From assembly GCF_001314605.1 (NCBI RefSeq), contig NZ_LIHP01000017.1:1-64000 (forward strand): a stretch of DNA of 64,000 nt, written 5' to 3'. Source of the stretch: Marinobacter sp. HL-58 (lineage in GTDB: Bacteria; Pseudomonadota; Gammaproteobacteria; Pseudomonadales; Oleiphilaceae). The number at the start of each line of letters is the position of its first letter. The first letter of the stretch is position 1. The translations under genes and the position numbers were made by a program. This document shows positions 4,800 to 13,368 of this stretch, piece after piece. The notes below the pieces were generated by a model, which saw nothing but the letters and a program-made list of their open reading frames with translations, was not told where the DNA came from and did not search any database.

Positions 4800-6995
4800 A
4801 TGGAAATCAACGTCAATTTTCTCGACAACCTCAGGCTTGAAGCCAAGTTTGACGATTTCACTGTCGTTACCGACCAGCCCATCCGCTACAAGGGTGACGG
4901 GTCGGCACCCAGCCCCTTCGATTATTTTCTCGCATCTTCAGCCCTGTGCGCGGCTTATTTTGTTCGCGTTTACTGTCTGGCGCGGGACATTCCCACCGAG
5001 AATATCCGTCTGTCCCAGAACAACATTGTTGATCCGGAAAATCGCTACAACCAGATTTTCAAGATCCAGGTGGAATTGCCGGAAGATATCTCCGACAAGG
5101 ACCGGCAGGGCATTCTGCGTTCCATTGATCGCTGTACCGTCAAGAAGGTGGTGCAAACAGGCCCGACATTCGAGATTGAAACCGTCGAGAACCTGGGGGC
5201 CGATGCCCAGGCGTTGCTGATGACCAGGCCGGAGGGTGGCACCAATACCTATATCGAAGGCAAGGATCTGCCCCTGGAGCAGACCATCGCCAACATGACC
5301 CGGATCCTTGAGGATCTGGGGATGAAAATCGAGATTGCGTCCTGGCGCAATATCGTGCCTCACGTGTGGTCCCTGCATATCCGCGATGCAGCGTCGCCCA
5401 TGTGTTTTACCAACGGCAAGGGCGCCACAAAGGAAAGCGCACTGTGTTCTGCCCTCGGTGAATTCATTGAGCGGCTGAACTGTAATTTCTTCTATAACGA
5501 CCAGTTTTTCGGGGAAGACATAGCCAACAGTGAATTCGTCCACTACCCGAACGAAAAGTGGTTCAAGCCCGACCCCGAAGACGAGTTGCCGGAAGGTATT
5601 CTGGATGATCATTGCCTGGCCATATATGACCCGGAAGGCGAGCTGTGTGGTTCCAACCTGATCGATACCAATTCCGGCAAGACGGAACGGGGGATTGTGT
5701 CGCTGCCGTTCGTGCGCCAGTCCGATGGCGAGGTGGTTTATTTCCCTTCCAACCTGATCGAGAACCTGTACCTCAGCAATGGTATGAGTGCGGGTAACAC
5801 GCTGCATGAAGCCCAGGTGCAGTGCCTGTCGGAAATCTTTGAGAGGGCGGTGAAGAAGCAGATTATCGAGGAAGAGATTGCACTGCCGGACGTGCCCCGG
5901 GAGGTGCTGGAAAAGTATCCGGACATTCTGGAAGGTGTGGAAGCTCTGGAAGCGCAGGGCTTTCCCACCCTGGTCAAGGATGCGTCTCTGGGCGGCCGGT
6001 TTCCGGTGATGTGCGTCACTCTGATGAACCCCCGAACCGGTGGCGTGTTCGCTTCATTCGGTGCTCACCCCAGCCTGGAAGTGGCCCTGGAGCGCAGCCT
6101 TACGGAGTTGCTTCAAGGCCGGAGTTTTGAAGGTCTGAACGACGTGCCGCCGCCCACGTTCAACAGCCTTGCGGTAACAGAACCCAATAACTTTGTGGAA
6201 CACTTTATTGATTCCACCGGTGTGGTGTCCTGGCGTTTCTTCAGCGCCAGGTCGGACTATGAATTCTGCGAGTGGGATTTCTCCGGCACCAACCAGGAAG
6301 AGGCGGCGTGCCTGTTCGGAATACTCGCGGAGCTGGAGAAGGAAGTCTATGTTGCGGTTTATGAAGAACTGGGGGCTCCTGTATGTCGTATTCTTGTTCC
6401 CGGGTATTCGGAGGTCTATCCCGCGGATGATCTGATCTGGGACAACACCAACAAGGCTCTGGACTACCGTGAAGATATTCTGAACCTGCACACCCTCAGC
6501 GACGACCAGTTGAGGGGCCTGGTGGAGCGCCTGGAAGAGAGCCAGATGGACGACTACACCGACATCATTACCCTGATCGGTATCGAGTTTGACGAGAATA
6601 CGGTCTGGGGCCAGCTCACGATTCTTGAGCTCAAGCTGCTGATCTACCTGGCTCTTCAGCAGCACGAGGAAGCTCTGGAAAGGGTAGAAGCCTTCCTGCA
6701 GTTCAACGACAACACAGTGGAGCGCAACCTGTTCTACCGGGCAGTCAATGCGGTGCTGGAGATTACCCTTGATGATGAGTTGGAGCTGGAAGACTATCTG
6801 GTCAACCTTCAGCGAATGTTTGGTGAGGAAACCATGGATGCCGTGGTAGGCTCGGTCAATGGTAGTGTTCGGTTCCATGGCCTGACCCCGACCAACATGC
6901 AGCTGGACGGCCTGGATAAGCACCTGCGTCTGGTAGAGAGCTATAAAAAGCTGCATGCGGCCCGTGCACGAGGTAACGCTCATTCTGTGGAGTAA
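4800..6995 (+). CDS. ycaO: OsmC-YcaO fusion protein
   Basis: This 731-aa protein has an N-terminal OsmC-like domain (about 1-140), a YcaO domain (about 195-590, with the SALGEFIERLNCNFF nucleotide-binding segment) and a C-terminal TPR-like helical part (about 590-731). This is the architecture of E. coli YcaO, which aids RimO-dependent methylthiolation of ribosomal protein S12. YcaO domains use ATP to activate amide backbones, but standalone housekeeping YcaO chemistry is less clear. No RiPP precursor or other biosynthetic gene is nearby. A Shine-Dalgarno sequence is weak. The next gene starts 6 nt later, suggesting co-transcription. Confidence 0.9.
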   Translation: MEINVNFLDNLRLEAKFDDFTVVTDQPIRYKGDGSAPSPFDYFLASSALCAAYFVRVYCLARDIPTENIRLSQNNIVDPENRYNQIFKIQVELPEDISDKDRQGILRSIDRCTVKKVVQTGPTFEIETVENLGADAQALLMTRPEGGTNTYIEGKDLPLEQTIANMTRILEDLGMKIEIASWRNIVPHVWSLHIRDAASPMCFTNGKGATKESALCSALGEFIERLNCNFFYNDQFFGEDIANSEFVHYPNEKWFKPDPEDELPEGILDDHCLAIYDPEGELCGSNLIDTNSGKTERGIVSLPFVRQSDGEVVYFPSNLIENLYLSNGMSAGNTLHEAQVQCLSEIFERAVKKQIIEEEIALPDVPREVLEKYPDILEGVEALEAQGFPTLVKDASLGGRFPVMCVTLMNPRTGGVFASFGAHPSLEVALERSLTELLQGRSFEGLNDVPPPTFNSLAVTEPNNFVEHFIDSTGVVSWRFFSARSDYEFCEWDFSGTNQEEAACLFGILAELEKEVYVAVYEELGAPVCRILVPGYSEVYPADDLIWDNTNKALDYREDILNLHTLSDDQLRGLVERLEESQMDDYTDIITLIGIEFDENTVWGQLTILELKLLIYLALQQHEEALERVEAFLQFNDNTVERNLFYRAVNAVLEITLDDELELEDYLVNLQRMFGEETMDAVVGSVNGSVRFHGLTPTNMQLDGLDKHLRLVESYKKLHAARARGNAHSVE

Positions 6996-7001
6996 GGCTT
7001 T

Positions 7002-7331
7002 ATGAAGAATCCCGTTCTGGTAACGATGCTTCTGGCAGCGTTGAGCTTCAGCGCTTCGGCTCAGGATGTCGATTACGACAAGCGCAATATGCATATTTTT
7101 TGCGCAAGCCATCTGACACTGCTCAGTGACTCACTCACCGAGAAAGGTGAAGAATACAAGGCATTGGTTTTCATATCTGACGCCCATGGCGACGAAGCGA
7201 GGAAGATGGGCGCAACTGACAAGCAGTTTTCCGATGTAAACAAGTATCTGAAAACCGTACGTAGCAGCAATAAAGGGAAGTGGAGCAGGCTGACTTCCCG
7301 CAGCCGGGAAGTTTGCTTCCCCGAATCCTGA
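7002..7331 (+). CDS. small secreted protein of unknown function
   Basis: The 109-aa product starts with a clear Sec signal peptide (MKNPVLVTMLLAALSFSASA, cleavage likely after residue 20). The mature part is charged and mostly helical, with two cysteines (about residues 34 and 105: HIFCASH and REVCFPES) that could form a disulfide in the periplasm. It lies 6 nt after ycaO. I do not recognise the family. Confidence 0.75.
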   Translation: MKNPVLVTMLLAALSFSASAQDVDYDKRNMHIFCASHLTLLSDSLTEKGEEYKALVFISDAHGDEARKMGATDKQFSDVNKYLKTVRSSNKGKWSRLTSRSREVCFPES

Positions 7332-7372
7332 ATGTACCGAAATTCGCAGTACCTTAATGTGAGGATGATTGA

Positions 7373-8251
7373 ATGACTGATGCCAGCTACACGCCCCCGA
7401 AGGTATGGAAATGGGACGCCGAGAGCGGTGGAGCCTTCTCGAAAATCAATCGACCGATTGCAGGCCCTACCCATGAAAAGGAGTTGCCGGTCGGGAAGCA
7501 TCCGTTCCAGCTTTATTCACTGGCAACCCCAAATGGGATAAAAGCCACCATTATGTTCGAGGAGTTGCTGGAGAAAGGCATCAAAGAGGCAGAGTATGAT
7601 GCCTGGCTGATCCGCATTACCGAAGGCGACCAGTTTGGCAGCGGCTTTGTGAAGGTGAATCCCAACTCCAAGATCCCGGCGATGATGGATCACACTCACT
7701 CGCCGGCTGTTCGTGTGTTCGAGTCCGGTTCCATTCTGCTTTACCTGGCAGAAAAGTTCGGTGAGTTCCTGCCGAAAGACATTGTTGCCCGCACCGAAAC
7801 CATGAACTGGCTGTTCTGGCAGATGGGCAGTGCGCCTTTCCTGGGCGGCGGATTTGGCCATTTCTATGCATACGCACCGGAAAAATACGAGTACCCGATT
7901 AATCGTTACACCATGGAAGTGAAGCGCCAGCTGGATGTGCTGAATCGTCAACTGGCGGATAACCGTTATATCGCAGGGGATGAATACACCATCGCTGATG
8001 TGGCCATCTGGCCCTGGTATGGTGCGCTGGTTAAAAACAGGGTCTACGAGGCGGCCGAGTTCCTTGAGGCGCATACCTACACCAACGTCGTGCGCTGGGC
8101 TGACGAAATCGGGGCACGTCCGGCCGTCAAGCGCGGGCTGATGGTAAACCGCACCTGGGGTGAAGAGAGCAAACAGCTGCATGAAAGGCACGACGCCAGT
8201 GACTTCGAACTGCGGACCCAGGACAAGCTGGAGCCTGCCGGAGAAAAATAA
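7373..8251 (+). CDS. yghU: YghU-type glutathione S-transferase / disulfide-bond oxidoreductase
   Basis: This 292-aa protein matches the YghU/YfcG nu-class GSTs in length. It has an N-terminal extension (YTPPKVWKWD), a thioredoxin-like domain starting at QLYSLATPNGIKATIMFEE, where the Thr-Asn pair replaces a catalytic Cys, and an all-helical C-terminal domain (NWLFWQMGSAP through YTIADVAIWPWYG). Known members bind two glutathiones and have disulfide reductase activity. Its stop overlaps the next start by 1 nt. Confidence 0.9.
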   Translation: MTDASYTPPKVWKWDAESGGAFSKINRPIAGPTHEKELPVGKHPFQLYSLATPNGIKATIMFEELLEKGIKEAEYDAWLIRITEGDQFGSGFVKVNPNSKIPAMMDHTHSPAVRVFESGSILLYLAEKFGEFLPKDIVARTETMNWLFWQMGSAPFLGGGFGHFYAYAPEKYEYPINRYTMEVKRQLDVLNRQLADNRYIAGDEYTIADVAIWPWYGALVKNRVYEAAEFLEAHTYTNVVRWADEIGARPAVKRGLMVNRTWGEESKQLHERHDASDFELRTQDKLEPAGEK

Positions 8252-9834
8252 TGGCTGCACCTGCCCCCTGGTGGAAAGTGGTTCTGGCATTCGTGGTTGC
8301 CGTGGTGGTGGGCTCGGTGCTCGGCAGCCTTGCCCAGACCCAGTTCAACCTGCAGGCGCTGGAAGGCCTGGGCGTTGACATTGGTGCCGCCACCCGGCTG
8401 GAAACCACTGCTCTTGATCTGATCAATTTTGCACCTTTATACGCCATTCTGTTCGGAACAAGCCTTCTGTGTTCCCTGGGAGTTGCAGGGTTGGTGGTCA
8501 GGCAGACAGGGAATTCCGGCCGTTACTGGTTGTACCCGGTTGCTGCGGCGGTGGGGCTCTGGCTGACTTTGATCATTGTGAATACCCTGGCGCCAATGCC
8601 CACGCTTATTGCTGCAACACGGAGTACGGGAGGCTTGATGGCTATGCTGGCAACAGCTGTGGTATCCGGCTGGCTGTTTGCGGTGCTGGTTGGCCGTTCC
8701 GTGAGCCGGGGGCAGGGGATCTCTGCCATGCCGGCCCTGGCGATCATGCTGGCAGGCGGTCTGGTATTGCCGGAATCGGATGCAGTGGCAGACGAGCAGC
8801 CCGGCTACAATATCGAGACACTGGCCCGGGGTCTGGAGCATCCCTGGTCGCTGGCGTTCCTGCCTGATGGTCGGATGCTGGTTACCGAAAGGCCAGGCAG
8901 GCTGCGGATACTGACAGCTGAAGGCGAGCTGCTGCCGGATGCCGTGGATGGTGTGCCGGAAGTCTTTGCCTCGGCGCAGGCCGGGCTTTTCGATGTGCTT
9001 CCAGCCGGTGACTTCGAGAAGACCGGTATGATTTACCTGAGCTATGCCTGTGGTACGCCGGAGGCCAATCATGCCTGCCTGGCCAGGGGAAAACTTGTCG
9101 ACCGGGGCCTGGAGAATGTCACCGAGATATTCCGCGTTCAGCCGGCCAAGGAGGGGAACGCCCATTATGGGGGCCGCCTGGCATGGTTGCCGGACAACAC
9201 GCTGGTGCTTACTCTGGGGGATGGTTTTGATTACCGTGAGCAGGCCCAGCGCCGGGAGAACCATATTGGCAGTATTGTTCGCCTGAACCCGGATGGCAGC
9301 GTGCCGGAGGACAACCCGTTTGCCGGCTCCGGGCAATATCAGGGCGAAATATACAGCTATGGCCATCGCAATGTGCAGGGACTGGTCTACGATGATGAGC
9401 AGGACCGACTGATTGCCCATGAACACGGGCCCCGCGGCAGTGACGAGATCAATGTCATCCGCCCGGGCGCCAATTACGGCTGGCCCGTTACCACCCACGG
9501 GCTGGATTATACCGGCGCACGGGTGACACCGTTCCAGCAACGGGATGGTATCGAGCCACCGTTGTTGCACTGGACGCCTTCCATTGCGCCGTCCGGCATG
9601 ACGCTGTATACCGGTGAACTGTTTCCCCGGTGGCAGGGTGAGTTGCTGGTCGGGGGGCTGGTGACCAGGCAGGTGCATCGGGTTCGCCTGGAAAATGGCC
9701 AGGCGAGGGAAGTGGGTGTTCTGTTCGGAGAGCTGGAAGAACGCATCCGGGATGTGCGCACCGGCCCGGATGGTGCGGTTTACCTGCTTACCGACAGTGA
9801 TGATGGCCGTGTTCTGAAAGTAACACCGGAGTAG
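8251..9834 (+). CDS. membrane-anchored PQQ-dependent sugar dehydrogenase-like protein
   Basis: This 527-aa protein has two parts. Residues ~1-175 hold about four transmembrane helices (near 8-28, 58-83, 90-112, 125-150) and a fifth hydrophobic stretch (~158-175) like an internal signal anchor. Residues ~185-527 form a GSDH/YliI-like six-bladed propeller: LEHPWSLAFLPDGRMLVTER, NAHYGGRLAWLPD with the likely catalytic His, YGHRNVQGL, and the closing GPDGAVYLLTDSDDGR. Soluble aldose dehydrogenases of this family oxidise sugars with PQQ and Ca2+. The membrane domain would place the propeller in the periplasm. The fusion is unusual compared with the ~370-aa soluble enzyme. It is translationally coupled to yghU. 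Confidence 0.85.
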   Translation: MAAPAPWWKVVLAFVVAVVVGSVLGSLAQTQFNLQALEGLGVDIGAATRLETTALDLINFAPLYAILFGTSLLCSLGVAGLVVRQTGNSGRYWLYPVAAAVGLWLTLIIVNTLAPMPTLIAATRSTGGLMAMLATAVVSGWLFAVLVGRSVSRGQGISAMPALAIMLAGGLVLPESDAVADEQPGYNIETLARGLEHPWSLAFLPDGRMLVTERPGRLRILTAEGELLPDAVDGVPEVFASAQAGLFDVLPAGDFEKTGMIYLSYACGTPEANHACLARGKLVDRGLENVTEIFRVQPAKEGNAHYGGRLAWLPDNTLVLTLGDGFDYREQAQRRENHIGSIVRLNPDGSVPEDNPFAGSGQYQGEIYSYGHRNVQGLVYDDEQDRLIAHEHGPRGSDEINVIRPGANYGWPVTTHGLDYTGARVTPFQQRDGIEPPLLHWTPSIAPSGMTLYTGELFPRWQGELLVGGLVTRQVHRVRLENGQAREVGVLFGELEERIRDVRTGPDGAVYLLTDSDDGRVLKVTPE

Positions 9835-9845
9835 AAAGGAAGCCC

Positions 9846-10217
9846 ATGTCTGACCTGAAAGACCCGAGAGTTCTGTTTGCCGCTGAGCGAACCCTGCTGG
9901 CATGGAACCGCACCAGCCTGTCCTTTATTGCGTTCGGCTTTCTGATCGAGCGGGCGGGCCTGCTACTGCATGTTCTGGCGCCCGACAGCGTGGGCGTGAT
10001 CAACGCCATGCTGGGATTCTGGATTGGTATTCTGTTTATCCTGCTCGGGGCCTTTGCTGCCGTGTGGTCTTCACGCCAGTTCCGCGCCCTGTTGCGTACC
10101 CTCAGCCCGGCAGAGTTCCCGGCCGGATACGGGTTCCGCTGGGGCCTGGCCGTCAACATGGTTGTGGCGTTCCTGGGGCTTGTGCTGGTAGGCGCCTTGT
10201 TTATCGGCCGCGGGTAG
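9846..10217 (+). CDS. DUF202 (YidH-like) inner-membrane protein
   Basis: This 123-aa protein has the DUF202 start (DPRVLFAAERTLLAWNRTSLSFIAFGF) and three predicted membrane helices (about 22-43, 57-78, 98-121). DUF202 proteins are small membrane proteins of unknown function. It follows the dehydrogenase by 11 nt, with GGAAGCCC before the ATG, so the genes are probably co-transcribed. Confidence 0.87.
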   Translation: MSDLKDPRVLFAAERTLLAWNRTSLSFIAFGFLIERAGLLLHVLAPDSVGVINAMLGFWIGILFILLGAFAAVWSSRQFRALLRTLSPAEFPAGYGFRWGLAVNMVVAFLGLVLVGALFIGRG

Positions 10218-10251
10218 GGCCCCACCCGCGGCAGGTTGTTGTGCCTTGCTG

Positions 10252-10500
10252 TTATCGTGGCCTGCGGTCACCCTCCATGATCTTGGCCACGAAGACGGCT
10301 TTGCCGTACTCCTCGAATGACCATTTCATGGTATCCGACAGCACCCGCATGACCTCATCATACTCCCCGAATATTTCCGTGCTCATGCGCCCGGGATAGA
10401 CTTCCAGCCCGCTATTCTCCAGCCGTTCGATAAGCGCCCGGATGGGTGGTTTGTAGTCGTCTGCGAGCGGGTAGCAACTCAATTGCACTGATAAGAACAT
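10252..10500 (-). CDS. YkoF/MTH1187-like thiamine-binding domain protein
   Basis: This 82-aa protein resembles the small ferredoxin-like thiamine/HMP-binding proteins (YkoF, MTH1187): SVQLSCYPLADDYKPPIRALIERLENSGL, then GRMSTEIFGEYDEVM and WSFEEYGKAVFVAKIMEG. These proteins usually oligomerise to make the ligand site. It lies 14 nt downstream of ggt on the same strand. The ligand is not provable from sequence. Confidence 0.75.
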   Translation of the reverse strand: MFLSVQLSCYPLADDYKPPIRALIERLENSGLEVYPGRMSTEIFGEYDEVMRVLSDTMKWSFEEYGKAVFVAKIMEGDRRPR

Positions 10501-10514
10501 AAAACCTCCCGGGT

Positions 10515-12278
10515 TCAGTAACCCATGGCTGACGATGTGCTACGGCGAGGGTCTGCACCGCCGTGCAGGGTTCCCTCGTTATCGATCAGTATGCTCTGGA
10601 TGGCCCCCATGGCGCTACCAGGCACTACCTCATGGCCCTTGTCCTCCAGCAACCGGACGGTGTCGGGGCTGATGCCCTGTTCAATGAGGATTTCATCCGG
10701 TAGCCACTGGTGGTGGATTCTCGGTGCGCTGACCGCAGACTGAATGTTCATGTCATGATCAATCACATTCAGCAGTACCTGCAAGGTGGTGGTAATGATT
10801 CTGGAGCCACCGGGGCTGCCGGTCACCAGGAAGTTCTTGCCATCACGCCTGACAATGGTGGGCGACATGGAGCTCAGCATGCGCTTGCCCGGTTCCACTT
10901 TGTTGGCTTCGCCGCCGATGAGCCCGTAGGCGTTGGGTTCACCGGGTTTGGCACTGAAATCGTCCATCTCGTTGTTGAGCAGAAAGCCGGCCCCGGTAAC
11001 TGTGATACCGGAGCCATAACTGAAGTTGATGGTGTAGGTGTTGGAAACGGCATTGCCCCAGCGATCGACAATGGAAAAATGGGTGGTTTCCGGGCTCTCC
11101 CAGGCGCCCGGATCCCCGGCGCGGATGTCCGACGCTGGCCGTGCCCTGTCCGGGTCGATGGTTTTGCGTAAGGATTCGCCATAGGCCTTGCTGATCAGGC
11201 CGTCCAGGGGCACCTCCACGAAATCCGTATCGCCCAGGTATTCCGCACGGTCGGCATAGGCCAGTTTCATGGCTTCAGCCATGTGGTGGATGCCGGCAGC
11301 GGAATTATGGCCAAAGTCCGAGAGTGGGAAGCCCTCGAGAATATTGAGAATCTGCACGATGTGAGTTCCGCCGGAAGAGGGCGGCGACATGGAATAGATG
11401 TCGTGGTCACGATAGCTGCCATGGACCGGCTGGCGGACCTGGGGCCGATAGTTTTTCAGGTCGTCCAGGGTGATCAGGCCGTTGTGGCGTTCCATTTCGT
11501 CCACAATCAGTTGCGCGGTCTTGCCTTCGTAGAAGCCGTCGATACCCTCATCGGCAATGCGCTGGAGGGTCTTGGCCAGTTCTGGCTGCCGGAAGCGTTC
11601 TCCCGGTTGCCAGGCAGAGCCGTCTTCCTTATAGAAGGTATCCAGTGTGGCGGGCCATCGTTGCAGCCGTTCACGGGCCTGTTCAAGCCCCTCGGTGAAG
11701 CGGTCGGGTACGTTGAACCCGTCCCGGGCCAGCCTGATTGCCGGTGCCAGTGCCTCCTCCAGGGAAAGCGTGCCATGCCGTTCCAGTGCCATGGCAAGAC
11801 CGGCGACGGTGCCGGGCACGCCGGCTGCCTTGTGGGTGAAGCGACTGCGGTCCGGCACCACGTTGCCGTCTTCATCCTGGAACATGGTTTCCGTGGCAGC
11901 TGCAGGAGCTGTTTCCCGGTAATCGATGGCTTCCACGGCGCCTCCGTTGCCGGGCGCGTAAAGCATGAAACCGCCACCGCCGATGTTGCCGGATCGTGGC
12001 TGGGTAACAGCCAGGGCAAATCCGGCGGTCACTGCTGCATCCATGGCGTTTCCGCCGTCTTTGAGAACTTCCAGCGCCACTTCGCTTGCCAGCGTATGGC
12101 TGGTGGCAACCATTCCGTTCTTTGCCTTGACCGGGTGATGCCGCTCACCCTCGAGAATGGCGTCCCCTGCAGCCGGTTGCAGCGGCAAAAGCAATGCCAG
12201 GGCGATGAGCAGCCTGGTGGCCAGTGAGTGGCCCGGAACGGGTTTTTCTGTGCAAGCCTGTAGGGGGTGTCTGTCCAT
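10515..12278 (-). CDS. ggt: gamma-glutamyltransferase (glutathione hydrolase)
   Basis: This 587-aa periplasmic proenzyme has a signal peptide (hydrophobic core LLIALALLLPLQ near 23-34, after a polar lead), the MVATSHTLASEVALEVLKDGGNAMDAA-type start of the large subunit, and the autoprocessing site ETTHFSIVD. The likely nucleophile is Thr398, and the small subunit runs from there to the end. The YGSGITVTGAGFLLNNEMDDFS stretch is family-typical. It hydrolyses glutathione and gamma-glutamyl amides. A GAGGCACC sequence lies upstream of the start. It is divergent from purU. Confidence 0.93.
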   Translation of the reverse strand: MDRHPLQACTEKPVPGHSLATRLLIALALLLPLQPAAGDAILEGERHHPVKAKNGMVATSHTLASEVALEVLKDGGNAMDAAVTAGFALAVTQPRSGNIGGGGFMLYAPGNGGAVEAIDYRETAPAAATETMFQDEDGNVVPDRSRFTHKAAGVPGTVAGLAMALERHGTLSLEEALAPAIRLARDGFNVPDRFTEGLEQARERLQRWPATLDTFYKEDGSAWQPGERFRQPELAKTLQRIADEGIDGFYEGKTAQLIVDEMERHNGLITLDDLKNYRPQVRQPVHGSYRDHDIYSMSPPSSGGTHIVQILNILEGFPLSDFGHNSAAGIHHMAEAMKLAYADRAEYLGDTDFVEVPLDGLISKAYGESLRKTIDPDRARPASDIRAGDPGAWESPETTHFSIVDRWGNAVSNTYTINFSYGSGITVTGAGFLLNNEMDDFSAKPGEPNAYGLIGGEANKVEPGKRMLSSMSPTIVRRDGKNFLVTGSPGGSRIITTTLQVLLNVIDHDMNIQSAVSAPRIHHQWLPDEILIEQGISPDTVRLLEDKGHEVVPGSAMGAIQSILIDNEGTLHGGADPRRSTSSAMGY

Positions 12279-12386
12279 GTTATGGTGCCTCGTTTCTGAT
12301 GCTCAGATAGGCTATCATAGCCGGTCATTTTTCAGGGTGTGAACCTGCACGCCCGCTTTCCCGGATCAGATTAAGGAAAGGCTTCC

Positions 12387-13241
12387 ATGGAGCATACCTA
12401 TCGTCTTGTGATTTCCTGCCCGGACCGGGTCGGAATCGTCGCCAAGGTCAGTAACTTCCTTTCGACCTACAATGGCTGGATTACCGAGGCGAGCCACCAC
12501 TCGGATACCCAGACAGGCTGGTTCTTCATGCGGCATGAGATCAAGGCCGATTCGATTCCGTTCGGGCTTGAACAGTTCCGCATCGCTTTCGAGCCGATAG
12601 CCCGCGAGTTTGACATGAACTGGCACATTGCCGATTCGGCTCGTCCCAAGAAAGTGATCCTGATGTGCAGCAAGGAATCCCACTGCGTGGCAGATCTTCT
12701 ACACCGCTGGCACAGCAAGGAGATCAATGCCGAGATCGTAGCCGTTATCTCCAATCACGAGGATCTCAGGCGCATGGTGGAGTGGCATGACATACCCTAC
12801 CACTATATCCCCGTGGACAAGACCAACCGTGATGAGGCCTTCGGCGAGGTTGACGGCCTGATTGAAGGGTATGAAGCCGATGTGGTTGTCCTGGCCCGAT
12901 ACATGCAGATATTGCCCGCAAGCCTGTGTGAGAAGTATTCAGGCAAGGTGATCAATATCCATCACAGTTTTCTGCCTTCCTTTGCCGGTGCCCGGCCATA
13001 CCACCAGGCCTATAGCCGGGGTGTGAAGCTGATCGGTGCTACCTGCCACTACGTGACGCAGGATCTGGACGAAGGCCCCATTATCGAGCAGGACGTCATT
13101 CGCGTCAGTCACAGCGACTCGATAGAAGACCTGGTGCGCCTGGGCAAGGATGTGGAGAAAAACGCCCTGTCACGGGGTCTGAGGGCACACATTGAAGACC
13201 GTGTGATCACCTACGAAAACAAGACCGTGGTTTTTGACTGA
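12387..13241 (+). CDS. purU: formyltetrahydrofolate deformylase
   Basis: This 284-aa protein is PurU, which hydrolyses 10-formyl-THF to THF and formate. It has an N-terminal ACT domain (about 5-80, LVISCPDRVGIVAKVSNFL) and a formyltransferase-like domain (about 88-284). The catalytic elements are visible in NIHHSFLPSFAGARPYHQAY and QDLDEGPIIEQD. AAGGAAAGG lies 6 nt before the ATG. Length matches the family (~280 aa). Confidence 0.95.
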   Translation: MEHTYRLVISCPDRVGIVAKVSNFLSTYNGWITEASHHSDTQTGWFFMRHEIKADSIPFGLEQFRIAFEPIAREFDMNWHIADSARPKKVILMCSKESHCVADLLHRWHSKEINAEIVAVISNHEDLRRMVEWHDIPYHYIPVDKTNRDEAFGEVDGLIEGYEADVVVLARYMQILPASLCEKYSGKVINIHHSFLPSFAGARPYHQAYSRGVKLIGATCHYVTQDLDEGPIIEQDVIRVSHSDSIEDLVRLGKDVEKNALSRGLRAHIEDRVITYENKTVVFD

Positions 13242-13368
13242 CAGGCACCGCCATATGCCCCGCTAAGAGGTTGAATGTGGTAGTATTGGCCGCTTGTTAA
13301 AGAATAACTATGGGGCGCTCTGAAGGGCCCTGAAACGACTTCCAGCAAATGCAAAGGAACCTTTCTCG

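Noticed and set aside
4800..6995. RiPP biosynthetic cluster around YcaO
   Set aside because: The OsmC-YcaO fusion is the housekeeping type, and no precursor peptide, dehydrogenase or transporter is next to it.
6054..7112. Minus-strand open frame of 352 codons over ycaO
   Set aside because: Shadow of ycaO; composition does not resemble a protein family.
8437..9903. Long minus-strand open frame over the sugar dehydrogenase gene
   Set aside because: No ribosome site or domain, and the plus strand encodes an obvious enzyme.
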